DNA of 64,000 nucleotides from Kalaharituber pfeilii (Eukaryota > Ascomycota > Pezizomycetes > Pezizales > Pezizaceae), in contig WHUZ01000003.1 in NCBI GenBank assembly GCA_015179045.1, positions 496,001 to 560,000 on the forward strand, read 5' to 3'. A program made the position numbers and the translations under genes. Each line of letters opens with the position of its first letter. Position 1 is the stretch's first letter. Under the pieces are notes generated by a model, which was given only the letters and a program-made list of their open reading frames with translations, had not been told where the DNA came from and made no database searches. Below are positions 12,751 to 23,200 of this stretch, piece after piece.

Positions 12751-13040
12751 GGAGCAGCCTCCGAGCAGCCCCCGGAACAGCCTCCGAGCAGCCCCCGGAA
12801 CAGCCTCCGAGCAGCCCCCGGAACAGCCTCTCATCCCGAGCAGCCTCCGAGCAGCCTCCGGAACAGCCTCTCATCCCGAGTAGCCTCCGGAACAGCCTCT
12901 CATCCCGAGCAGCCTCCGAGCAGCCTCCAGAACAGCCCCTCATCCCGAGCAGCCTCCGAGCAGCCTCCGGAACAGCCTTTCATCCCGAACAGCCTCTTGA
13001 ATAGCATGTCAACAGCCTCCGAATAGCCTCTCGCAAACCT
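12751..13040. repeat. 12-bp minisatellite (GGAGGCTGTTCC / GGAGGCTGCTC), locus 2
   Basis: About 24 units of mostly 12 bp. On the minus strand units alternate between CGGAGGCTGCT and GGAGGCTGTTC, with a longer GGGATGAGA spacer at intervals, giving a higher-order period of about 36-48 bp. The array lies between the N-terminal HTH and the second HTH of the transposase, where intact relatives have continuous coding sequence. Because 12 is a multiple of three, the array reads through in frame (GCSEA, RLFRGLLG motifs). Confidence 0.8.
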
Positions 13041-13333
13041 CTATAATGGCCTCTGGAAATAGCAGTGACCTACCTCCAGTGGTAATATTCTCATTCGCAC
13101 TTAGCACAACTTCAACATTTGAGGCTGAATCAGCATGTCTGTGTGAAGCTCTCAGAATCGCATTGTCAATGATATCAGCGCATGTTGATTTCGGGATATT
13201 CATTAGCTTCGATATTGCTCTTATTGATAGCGGCTTGCTTATACTATGTGGTATATGCGAATATCTTAATGCTACAATTGCTGCTCTTCTTCGGGGGGTT
13301 ATTTCAGGGCCTATGAGAATATTAATATCAATA

Positions 13334-13413
13334 CTAGCCAGTAAAATATGTATTCGGACAGGGGTACTAATGCACATTATGCGCTATGTCCGAATACATA
13401 TTTTACTAGCTAG
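13334..13413. repeat. 80-bp palindrome made of the transposon end
   Basis: It starts CTAGCCAGTAAAATATGTAT and ends with the inverse, with TA outside both ends (13332-13333 and 13414-13415). The two arms are about 27 bp and the centre is GGGGTACTAATGCACATTATGCGC. It could be a minimal MITE consisting only of two ends, or the terminal structure of the Tc1/mariner element. Confidence 0.6.
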
Positions 13414-13545
13414 TATCTTCCTTACTAAGTATAAAACTAGTGATTGAGTTTTTACTTACCTTTCCTGCCTGCCATCCTTGTATTATCATATATTGGGTAC
13501 CTTGTTCTTGCGTTTATGCTGCTGCTGCATACTCAGGGGTATCTA

Positions 13546-13872
13546 CTAGACAGAAAAATAAGTATTTGGACAGGGGATAATGCATATTATGCGCTATGCG
13601 GTATTTGGCGGAAACTAGCATATTTTCGTATGCTTGGCAGTAAAGAATAGGGTGTAAAAGTCCAAATTCATTATGTCAGCTGTCCAAATTTCATCACGTC
13701 AGCTGTCCAAATACTTTCTTACATAATGAATTTGGACACCCTATCACGAAATTTGGACTGTCTTATGGCTATCACCAGCCAAGCATACGAAAATATGCTA
13801 GTTTCTGCCGAATACTGCATGGCGCATAAATATGCATTTGCCCCCTGTCCAAATACTTATTTTTCTGTCTAG
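13546..13872. mobile_element. 327-bp MITE related to the Tc1/mariner element
   Basis: Inverted repeats of about 95 bp begin CTAGACAGAAAAATAAGTAT, with TA at both sides (13544-13545 and 13873-13874). The arms match the left end of the element at 10236, including ATGCATATTATGCGCTATG and CTAGCATATTTTCGTATGC. The short centre holds several GTCAGCTGTCCAAAT copies. It has no coding capacity and was probably mobilised by a related transposase. Confidence 0.8.
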
Positions 13873-13887
13873 TACAGGAGTTCACTA

Positions 13888-15787
13888 CTGTTAAGTATGG
13901 CTTAGTGCGCAGAGATGGCTTAGTGCGTAGCACCTGGGCACCACGCTGACTCAGCATTATTCTTCATATTCTGCCGACGGATATAGGCAAAAGACTGTAA
14001 TTTTCGGCGCATATCATCACAATTGCTCACTCTACACATTGCATCTATCATACATATGAAAAAATAAAGCTTTCGATGTCAAAACCCCATTCTGAATTGA
14101 GTACCCCCTATGATGACCCCCTCCCCCCCCCCCACATCCTACCCGCACTACCACGCATTGTACTAATCCAAGCCATCATACTGCTTCATCATCCACCTAC
14201 TCAATGGTTAGCACTAGAATCTGAAGCTCACATGGCTACATACCTCAGCGAATTGCTGCAATCTAACAGCATCCAGCATCTCTACAAGCTGTTCCTCATC
14301 AAAATGGACCTCCTCTCACTCTTCAGCCACCTCAGAGCCAGGCAACACCTTCAACACCTTCGGTTTTTGTGGCTTCAGTGGTGGCTTCCTTTTCTCTTTC
14401 CTCGCAGCATCAACTTCCAGTCGCCATGCTTCGACCTCCGTCTCCCACTGTGCCTTTGCTTCATCATTCAGCTTCTTCAACTCCACCCTATCTTGTCGGC
14501 GCTGGACTTCGCTGCTTCCGCTGCACGCTGCTTCTCTGCTCGCTCAATGCCCTCCATGACGTCCTTGTCCGTTAGGACTCTTCCTTTGCCCACATGCTTG
14601 CGGCTAGAGGCCTTAACCACTGTCTTGCCTGAGCGCGCTGCAGAATACCAAAGCATCCTACATCCAATGGCTGCATGAAGCCGGTGGAGTGTGGAGGGAG
14701 GCATATCATGTGAGTGTTATGCTTTAATGCGAACTGGACTACCTTCCAGTGGACATGGGAGCTATGGCCGTCAACGATGAGGATGCGAGCAGTGGTAGTG
14801 GGGGCGGTGGGGGCGGTGTGCCGCTCAAAGTGTCTGGAGATATACTCAAATCCTAACTCGTCATCCATATATCCACTTGGAGAGACTCCATACCCTCCTC
14901 CAGAAATGAGTGCAATGCTAATCCTTCTTGACTCTGCAATACCCTCATTGGTTGCATAATACCCTTCACGATGCGTCTTTCCTTGCCATACAATAAATGG
15001 TGGTATGACATCACCTGTGGCATTAATTGTCTCCAATACACTGCAGAATTCTCTGCTACCTTCACTCACAGCAGTAGGTACCGTGCCTGCACGTACAACA
15101 GCCTTCTCTCGTCCAGATCTACCAAGTATCATACCTTTCTCATCACAGTTCCAAAGGTTAGCCGGTGTTACCTGGTAGCGACGGATAAGGTCATTCAACA
15201 GCTTATAAAATGCAGTTTGGAGCTCCGGAGTAGCTCCAGCTTGCTTCCTCGAACGCTCTTGATGCTCAACCCACTCCTTCTTCAGGATAGGGTGTCGCTT
15301 GATAAAACGATTCACCCATAGCTCACCGAGCCTATGTATGTTGCCAGGACGTGAATTGAGGATATCCTGAGCCATTCGATGGATGAGAGAAAGGCTCATA
15401 GGAAACCCACGCTGTGCCATGAGGCAGCAGTGATCTGCTATAGCTTCCTCCTGCCCCGGAGTGAACAATTGACGGTATTGGTGAGCTTTATTGCGTGCTT
15501 GCGTCTTTCCTGCAACCCTGCGACGTAAGGTATCCGCATTGACACCATAGAGGTCTGCAATGCGAGCTCTGGACACCCAAGGCATGTCCCGTGCATGCTG
15601 TATAGCTTTTTGGAGGTTATCTTCAGTATATACAGGCATGGTTGATTGTATATGTGAAGTTTGAGAAGCATAGCATAGCTAGATCTCGTGATATGCAGAA
15701 TAAGGGGGGGGGGGGGGTTGGTGCCGAGGAGCAGGGATATTTTAGCGCGCACTAAGCCATCCCTGCGCACTAAGCCATAGCTAACAG
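13888..15787 (-). mobile_element. pogo/Fot1-type transposon, 1.9 kb
   Basis: Inverted repeats of about 40 bp begin CTGTTA and contain the 13-mer ATGGCTTAGTGCG twice. TA flanks both ends (13886-13887 and 15788-15789). It sits only 15 bp from the preceding MITE. It encodes one DDE_1-type transposase on the minus strand. Confidence 0.8.
14325..15639 (-). pseudogene. pogo/Fot1-type DDE_1 transposase, C-terminally broken
   Basis: The start is the ATG at 15639 and the first 340 codons are open. There is an N-terminal Psq-type HTH (AIQHARDMPWVSRARIADLYG), a CENP-B-type HTH (FTPGQEEAIADHC ... LWVNRFIKRHP) and a DDE_1 core with all three acidic positions: NCDEKG, IVDGHSSH and QPLDVGCFG. Soon after the third Asp the frame is lost near 14660-14680. 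The usual C-terminal coiled region (GRVLTDKDVMEGIERAEKQR, then AQWETEVEAWRLEVDAARK) continues in shifted frames to about 14325. The pattern fits an internal deletion with frameshift followed by a second small shift near 14510. Confidence 0.85.
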
Positions 15788-15789
15788 TA

Positions 15790-16524
15790 ACTCACTTAAG
15801 AGGCAAAACCCAAACGCGCGCTAGTTCGGTCTTGGCAGAGCTTCAGGCGCTATGAATTGCGCTAGCGTACTCTTGGCGATATCTTGGCATTACTAACCGC
15901 AGGTATGCATTAACTCTACTGTGCCACAGACGCAGATACGGCTATGCTCTTGTTCCGTTCAGGTACCGTGGTCAAAAAGACACTTGACTAGCGATACTCG
16001 CTAGTCCTCTGCGTAGCTCATATAGCACATATATGCGACTGTAACACCGTCTACCACCATCGGCTTGCATATCACTTGCGCTGCATATGCACACTTCATG
16101 TATCCACCGACCGCCCGCCCTATGGTTGCGGTGAACCCGTAACAAATTCACTGTTCAGCAGTGCGTGATCTAGTGCAAGTCTAGGTGCATAGACTAATTT
16201 CCAGCTTCTCCATTATCTCTACTCAATATAGTATTCTCCTTCTCTTCCTCTAATACTCATCTGTTTGCCAACGGAAATCATATTCGGGCCCATCATCCTC
16301 AGTATCACTAATGACTGGAAAGGAAACTACACTCCAGCACCCAAAAGCCAGTCTATTCATCACCTTGATCCAGTCTCCTATCTCTGTGGTCAGATCCTTC
16401 TGAATATCAATCTCTATTATGTTGAGATCATGCCTGTGCATACTTGGTAGTACACGCGCACTGGCGCCAAGAGGCTTGCCAAGACCACACTAGCGCGCGT
16501 TTGTGTTTTGCCTCTTAAGTGAGT
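15790..16524. mobile_element. 735-bp MITE with ~60-bp inverted repeats
   Basis: Left end ACTCACTTAAGAGGCAAAAC, then CGCGCGCTAG and TCTTGGCA; the right end is its inverse. TA lies at both sides (15788-15789 and 16525-16526). The left TA is also the right-hand TA of the pogo element, so the two elements share a single dinucleotide. Copy 2 of the hairpin repeat is inside. No coding sequence is seen. Confidence 0.75.
15971..16143 (+). repeat. ~150-bp dispersed repeat with hairpin, copy 2
   Basis: Same orientation and order of blocks as the copy at 9921-10071, with about 20 extra bases in the middle. The hairpin stem GACTAGCGA/TCGCTAGTC is identical while the loop differs (TAC instead of TGC), which suggests the structure itself is conserved. 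Confidence 0.55.
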
Positions 16525-16582
16525 TAATACGGTATTTACTTTATTATTACACCATACAATTGCGTAGTACGTAGATCATGGG

Positions 16583-16629
16583 TAGTCTCGTAACCAGTCC
16601 AACGCTGACTAAGTCTGGTTACGAGACTA
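16583..16629. repeat. perfect 15-bp hairpin flanked by 10-bp direct repeat
   Basis: TAGTCTCGTAACCAG (16583-16597) pairs with CTGGTTACGAGACTA (16615-16629). TAGATCATGG lies just before and just after the hairpin, like a target-site duplication overlapping the stem end. It may be a very small foldback insertion. Confidence 0.45.
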
Positions 16630-16639
16630 GATCATGGAG

Positions 16640-18150
16640 CAGAAGGAGGTATACTATTTTATATTATGCAGTTATTAAACATTTGAAGTTAGGTATGATG
16701 CTCAATATGCATGAAAATGCACCTACTCTGGTATGGGATCTCGAAGCTAGTGTGAATCCATTAGTTCAAGGGGAGTGTATCAAAGAGCACTCGACACATA
16801 GACTATGCTAGATTAGATAAAATATTCTAAATGCTTCTACTCAGTTATGGTCCGGTTACACCCAGTCTCGAATCTGAGATAAGTTCTGATAAATACTAGT
16901 AATCGACGAGTTATAAGATGCTAGACTCGCGCGATTGAAGGCAGACGAAGTAAAACTCGAATGGACTATCAAAAATAAAAATAAAAATAAAATGAGCAAC
17001 ACGATCAAAATCAACCGACAATGTGTTCTCGTGCCCAGGTCTCTGACAATGATTTTAAAATTTACGTAATTGGATGTCAGACTAAATACTAACGGACAGA
17101 ATCTGACAGAGTCTATCTGAGTATCTGAGCCCACTCAGAAGCCACTTCGTTCTGCTATAGATGGGTACTGCCAGGCTGCGGTAATAGTCTTGTTGATGCC
17201 CGGTCTCGTGACCTGTTACGAGGATGAGGCACACGTGCGCCGCACTCACCTTGTGATGTTGCATACATGCTCAACTTAAACTCCACCTTGTTACACCTCG
17301 ATATTGATTACATCCCTTACATCCCTAGATCTTTTCGGCCCCTCAACCCTACTTTGCGTCGACTTCCAAACTGGTGGAACTAAGCGACGACCTCGGCGCG
17401 AGACTGCTCAACACCTACATATCAAGTAGTTTTGAAAAGCGAGATTGGTTAACTAAGGACTACCTAAGCATAAGTCTCCACTACCTAGCTCCTCGTTTCC
17501 TAATCCCCCATTCCTACCAGTTCCAGCTCATTGTATCTCCCTTGTCTGCATCCTATGGCGACACCACATTGCCACAAGTTTCAATGGATAAAGTTCACTA
17601 GAATGCATAAATAAAGCAAACCGGCCAAAACATCCCAAGCGAACAATAGCTTAACGGTATGTGGCTAGACAGATATAAATGTTCAAGTAAGTTGCATCTG
17701 AGCGACATGAACTCCTTCCACTAGTCAAACTAATTTCCAGGTCTTGACCCATTATTGATCCGAAACTCAGAAGAAAGCAAAATCCAGCGATATAACCTGC
17801 GTGGCGTGACCACAACACAAAGAAGCAACTTAAAGCACTATAACGCCTCCAAATCTGTCATCTATGCCAACGAAGTGTCTCGATCAAGAATGACAGATCA
17901 AAGCAACATTTGAAACCAGAACAAACTCACCAGAAAACGCCGTAATAAAAGTTCCCATTGCAACGGTTAATGAGTAATAAGGGAGAGAAACAAAACGAAA
18001 CGAAACGAAACAGAAACAAAAAATCAATCGCAGAGGACTGAGTGGCATGCATTAAACTCGAGCTCTTATATTTGATACTCTATGCAGGTTCATGTTCGAT
18101 ATCGCGAGTCCAGGATTCTGGATCGTATGGCTCAACTCATTTAGGACACA
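16640..18150. other. intergenic, no gene recognised
   Basis: About 1.5 kb downstream of the HMG-box gene. Simple (AAAAT)n at about 16973-16992 and (GAAAC)n at about 17993-18012. No protein or transposon end was recognised. Confidence 0.4.
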
Positions 18151-18153
18151 CAC

Positions 18154-20219
18154 CTACTCTTGCAGCCATTCGTCGTACCGGAGACCTGTTCCATTGCTTT
18201 CGTCTTTGACTACAGTCCAGGGGTCGGTGTTGTCAATGAATCCATGCATGCTCTCATGATATCCTGGCAGAGAATGAATGTCGATGGCCGAGTCAATAGG
18301 GCTTGTCCCGTATCCATCACAAATGTTATTTCCGGTGACTCCATTATGGATTTCTGCATATGATCCCTCTATATCAGTCTGGAAAAGTGGATCAATATCA
18401 AAATTTCCCATTTCAAAGCCTTCATCAACGTCATCTGATAGCCTGCAGGGAACTGAGGGATCTTCATAGGCAATTTGCTGCCCATTTCCAAGATCTTGAA
18501 CCAGCAATAACGGATCAACTTTTGAGTTCTCTTGCGCTGCGTTGTCTAAACCTGTTTGATCCCAGCTATAGTCGCAGTTGTACAGGTTGGGCGCTACCCA
18601 TGACTGATCAAGAGTTAAATTTGACGCCCGAGCAGGTCCTTGTGTTTTCTGGATAGTCACATCCTCAATGATTGCGTTACCATTGGGGACTGGCGTTGCA
18701 CGGGAAGCACGTACTGTTGTCTGGTAATATTGACCAGTCATATCAGTACTCCCCATACACAGAGGGGGTGTCTTTCCAGGGTTTGTAGCGGCAAAGGAGG
18801 ACCGTAAAGCTCCACCTTCACCATTAACCGTTACGTCTAGATATTTTTGGTGATTTACGTGCCCCTCCTGATGGCTTGAAGTTTTTGTTTGCTTTCTTGA
18901 TTGTCGTGGTGGCTTCTTTCTCTTCTCGTTATTCTCAGTATATTCTGGATCATCACCTGGGTCGTCCAAATCACTCGCTTCTGACTGCTCAACGTTCTGC
19001 CCTTTTCGCTTTCGACTCGACTGGGACTTGCTAGGCGAGAACTTATATCCAGGATGAGCTGCTTGATGGTTCATACGCTCGATCTTTGCCAGTTCGTTAT
19101 ATTTTCCACGAATATACTCTGGCTCTAGTGGCCAGCTTTCACCGCTAATGGCAGAGACCACTTGATGATTATTTTGGAGACACCATAGCTTCGTCCTCTC
19201 TGCATATGCAGATCGATACAACATGAAAGAATTCATCGGTCTTGCAATATAACCGTTTCTCTTGTCTACTTCAGCTTTTCTCACACACTCCGGACGATTC
19301 ACCCAACTGTCCATGTCACGGACTGGAAGATGATGATATCCAGATGTTAATTCACTGAGCGGGCGGTCGAGCTTCGGCATCTTTGGTTTATCGGTCTTCT
19401 CTGCAGCTGCTTTGCGTACCCGGGGAGCTTTACGAACTCTTGTGACGGTTTTTCCGGTTTCTGGATCTTGGACAATCGCAACCTGTCTTCGGGAGCGTTT
19501 GGCCGATGTCACAGGAACTTGTATTGGAGTGGTTGAATCATCAAGCTGCATATACTGCAAACAACGTTAACAGAGCACTCTGATTTTCTATTTATGGCGG
19601 TTGCTTACAAGTCCATCCCCATAAAGGTTATCCTATTTTCAGTTAGCTGGGGTCGCTTTAACTGAACAGATCAACTTACATCAATAAGTGATAGTTTCTC
19701 ACAATTGTCATAGTGGCTCATTGGCGCAGGCTGGCTCTAAATTCGTAAGTTAGAATCGTCGCTTCAACTTGTGTCGAATACTGGTTGCATACTAGCACTT
19801 TAATCACTTCGCTCTCTCGTGGTAGCTTAGATGGATCCTGTTAAAAATTAGTATAGGCAGACTTTCCTATCTATGTCAATACATACACCAAATATGGATT
19901 CGTTTTTCTCATTAACCGGTGTATTCGAAACGATTATCTGGATTTGATTCACTGAAGAGGGCATTGAGCCTACTTGTTGACCATATTTGTTGGTTTGATC
20001 CGAGGTGTAATAGTCAGTCTCATTGGAATACAGCAAGTTGTCCGTTGAGCTAATTGTTGTTGGCGGTAAGAAAGATTGCTGATTACTGCAGTATTGAGAA
20101 TCCATATTCGATTGTGGATAGGGCGTATTTGATGTTGCTTCAGTTAAGCGATGGAGATCGAATTGCTCATACCTGGATTCATCATTTAGCATACAAGTGC
20201 TGTTATCAATGGCAGCCAT
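18154..20219 (-). CDS. HMG-box transcription factor, Ste11/HMG5-like
   Basis: Five exons: 19887-20219, 19793-19837, 19680-19736, 19609-19632 and 18154-19554. They give 619 residues from the ATG at 20219. The 45-, 57- and 24-nt exons are in phase 0 at each side. A MATA-type HMG box lies at about residues 235-310: IARPMNSFMLYRSAYAERT, NNHQVVSAISGESW, IRGKYNELAKIERMNHQ, AAHPGYKFSPSK. A basic stretch (RKRKGQ, EKRKKPPRQSRKQTK) follows and the rest is low-complexity, acidic at the C-terminus and likely activating. This HMG subtype resembles fission yeast Ste11 and Podospora HMG5, regulators of mating genes; that assignment is inferred from the box only. Upstream, two CTTTGT cores (20823 and 20884 areas) would be targets for an HMG factor of this kind. 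Confidence 0.85.
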
Positions 20220-23200
20220 CTTTCTCCAAGCTTAATTCCACGAGCGTCTTGCACTTTAGATGGACACTCGGGTGAAAAATTGGCGGAGATTTCCCTTGAA
20301 ATGATCACGAATGCCTCTAATGAGTGATTTGATGTATTGAATTGGAAAAACCGGACGTTTATGAGGAGTTCAAGCCTGCGGAAAGTAACCCGGGCTGACA
20401 GCAGCTAACGGAATTGCTCCTCACAGGTTTTGGATTGATTGATTGACACCACTCGTCAAGAAAGGAAGGAAGCAAAGCAGTGCATGTGCTCCCAGTACCT
20501 GCGCTTACACTATTCAGGACGCCTAAAACTCACTGTTAGACTTCAGTTGAAGCACGCAAAGCGCAAATCACTGCAGTCATCTCTTCCCTGACGGCTCGTC
20601 CGAACCCTATATACAACCAAACCCGTCTCAAATAGAAATGTGGTATCATGCAAACCAGAAAGAACCAGAAAAAGTACGGACGAACCTATGCATGCATAAG
20701 CTGCCAGAGCTCAGATGAGGTTATCTAGCACAGAGTATTGTGAAGATTGAGTCTCGATGTTCCGGAGGTAAGTTCTGACACGGCGATATGTGCAAACACG
20801 CAAGGGAAGCTGTTTCGAGTGATTCTTTGTCTTTTTATGAGTCTGGCCAGTGTTTGGGAAAGAAGCCCACAATAACCGGGAGTCTTTGTCTTATAATGTA
20901 CAGGATCACGAGCTCTTAAGCTAAAGGGCAGAACAAGGCACCATTAAGTACCAGATTTCACTGCACTGGTCAATGGCCTACGGCCAAGGAGGCTGTTTGT
21001 CCCAACACGACGGGGACGCCTCAAAACTATGAATTACATTTCCTACCTGCCCACCATGATTTAGGTTATTTTTCTGATGAAAACGAGACTGATCCTGGTG
21101 TGTAGACTAGCGCCGGCTTGACGGTCTGTTTCACTCAACCTCACCTACTCCCTTTGCTATAAATCCATTTAAGGAAGTAGATGTGAATGTGTTCGCCTAT
21201 GGGGTCAGTGCTGGCTTCAAGCTAGAAATTCACTTTTTTGGTACTGGGGCAATTTGCACAGAGGTTCTACTAGCAGACGGCATCCGGTGTTTTGCTGGCA
21301 AGTCCCTCCTGTCACATTTCATAGCTCCGGCCCCTGTTAGCAAGATGCAGACATTATACAGCAGGATGAAGCACACCTGTTCAAATTTGGAGCACAGATA
21401 CCTATTACCATGATGCTGTTTGCTTTCTTTTTTCGGGTAACCTAGCCCATGTAAGCAACTCACGGACAAGATGTTCGTCCCATCTTCAACTTGTGCACAC
21501 TTATCGGACGAAACATATACAAGCCTACCAACTGCTTTCGAAATGATACTTTAGGCTGAACAGTCTGCAGTGCCGTTGTCGGTTGTTGGCAGCCTTAAAA
21601 ATAATGCGGCAACGAGAACGACATCATTGCGGAATTACTCTCCCAGCTTACCTCCATACACACATATAGCGAGTCCTATACACATTATGTTGGTGGTAAA
21701 ATCAAGTATAGTTATGAACAAATCGGTGGCGCTGGAATATTACCACATTTGTCACAAGTTTCTGAATAGAAGGAGCGCTCTTCTATACCCTAGAATCCTC
21801 ATTCGGCTACAAGTCCCCTTGCATGGCGGACTTGGAAACCAGGCGAACCGGAGTATACGTGTTGCAAGTGTTAAAACCTGCGTCCTGGTAGGAAGCGAAC
21901 AGCGACATGCCATATTGGGGTACACATTTCCCGGCGGGGAGGAACCTACAAAACCCGCAAGCGTCAGGGTGTATGCATACGGAAGGATGCTAAGCTCTTC
22001 CAGGACTTCATTTTGTACATCACTCAATGATCGCAAACGCCTGAAGCAATAGATCTACCGAGATACAAACCAATGGATCCATGTAACCACGCTCGTGGTC
22101 CTCTGGCCTTTTTACTCTTGATTTCTATCCCTGCCGCCCCCTCGCCCGTCCGATAGAATTCACACATTCGCAGGGCTGGATTGACGCCTATTCCTTGTCG
22201 TCGATCCATGCACAATTCAATAGTTGCCGGAAGCTTCCTTGCTTGCTGGCACTCATGGCAACTTAGGAAACAGGGGACAGTGGCAGGAGCAGGGGTATCT
22301 TGCGGCAACTGCTCACCAAATTGTGGGGTTTTTGCAGACCCATGGTGCATGCTGAATTTGAGCGGGATAGGCGTAGGCCCGTCCTAACGTTTCTGTGCAG
22401 GTTGTTCCCTTGCACCGGAATGGTGTTGTGCACCTTACCCGAGCAGACGACCAAAGGAGAGCATACTTATGTACGTTACAGTTCAGAATTAGGACTCGCA
22501 CGGGGACGCTGGAATGTTTGGTGCCACTTAAAGGCACATCCAATTCCCCTCTACATGCTTTAATTGACCAAGCGTCGCATGATTAAGTTTACATCCAGTG
22601 TGCCTGCCCACACCGGCACCAGAAAGCTACCTTATTACAGCTATATGTTTTAATTTCATCCCTATGCTTGTTCCCGTGTTCTCATTTCCACAACTGCTTG
22701 TCATAGCTGGTGCGTTGTGTTACTGCACCTATCGATACAATATGTACCACTTGATTCTGGATTTCCGGGTGTTTCTAGATACTGAATGGATCCTGTCTGC
22801 TTTCTTCCTGAACTGACTAACAATCATTTGGAGCTCTCGGTTGCAATGTATAGTGATTGGAACGGACTACGTCTGGGTTTGTGTATGACTACGAACGATT
22901 GCGCGGAGAGGATGATCACCCAGAGTACCCCTATGTACTCCCACAAACAAGTTCTAGGCGACCCATATACTTTGCTGCGTACCCTAAACCAGTAACTCCA
23001 TCAAGTGGCCTTTGCCACCACAAATGTACATTTTCTCAGCCTGATTTCCTATTCTAACTGTTCCTGCGTTTTCGGCCAGGTTGAGATTTACAACGTTTTC
23101 CCATATTCAGAAATGGAATGGCGTTGAGGCTTGAGCTCGAGTTCTGACGTTCAGCTGTATACGTATCTTAGGCGCTATTGCCAGGAGCTACGACTACCAA

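Larger units (their letters stand above)
10691..13377 (-). pseudogene. Tc1/mariner transposase, broken
   Basis: Reading the minus strand: an N-terminal HTH block at 13377-13009 (EITPRRRAAIVALRYS, SIRAISKLMNIPKSTC), then the minisatellite. A second HTH and linker follow (SGRPKIFSEEDRQRLIATV). Then comes the DDE catalytic core with first Asp in IAFTDEMSIEVG, the WGMIGYGWRGPFY block, the second Asp in MEDNASPHTA, and the C-terminal SPDFNPIEKIWGLMKNR with the final acidic residue. Breaks: one extra base in an A-run near 12188 moves RRKDEK out of frame with WHEDC; the 681-bp insertion lies directly before the second catalytic Asp; another frame change lies near 10950-10990. No intact product is possible. 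Confidence 0.85.
10236..13413 (-). mobile_element. Tc1/mariner-family transposon, disrupted
   Basis: Terminal inverted repeats are about 27 bp. Left is CTAGCTAGTAAAATAAGTAT then CCGGACA; right (reverse complement) differs at two positions. TA lies just outside both ends (10234-10235 and 13414-13415), as expected for this superfamily. The transposase gene runs on the minus strand from near the right end, is broken, and contains a 681-bp second element and a minisatellite. The rightmost 80 bp (13334-13413) form a near-perfect palindrome built from the terminal repeat. Without the inserted 681 bp the element would be about 2.5 kb. Confidence 0.75.

Noticed and set aside
12751..13040. CRISPR-like array (repeats with spacers)
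   Set aside because: Units are contiguous and share one 12-bp core without unique spacers; a minisatellite in a eukaryotic genome.
21570..22052. 160-codon plus-strand frame between HMG-box and PHD genes
   Set aside because: No domain, random-looking composition, and overlapped by frames on the other strand.
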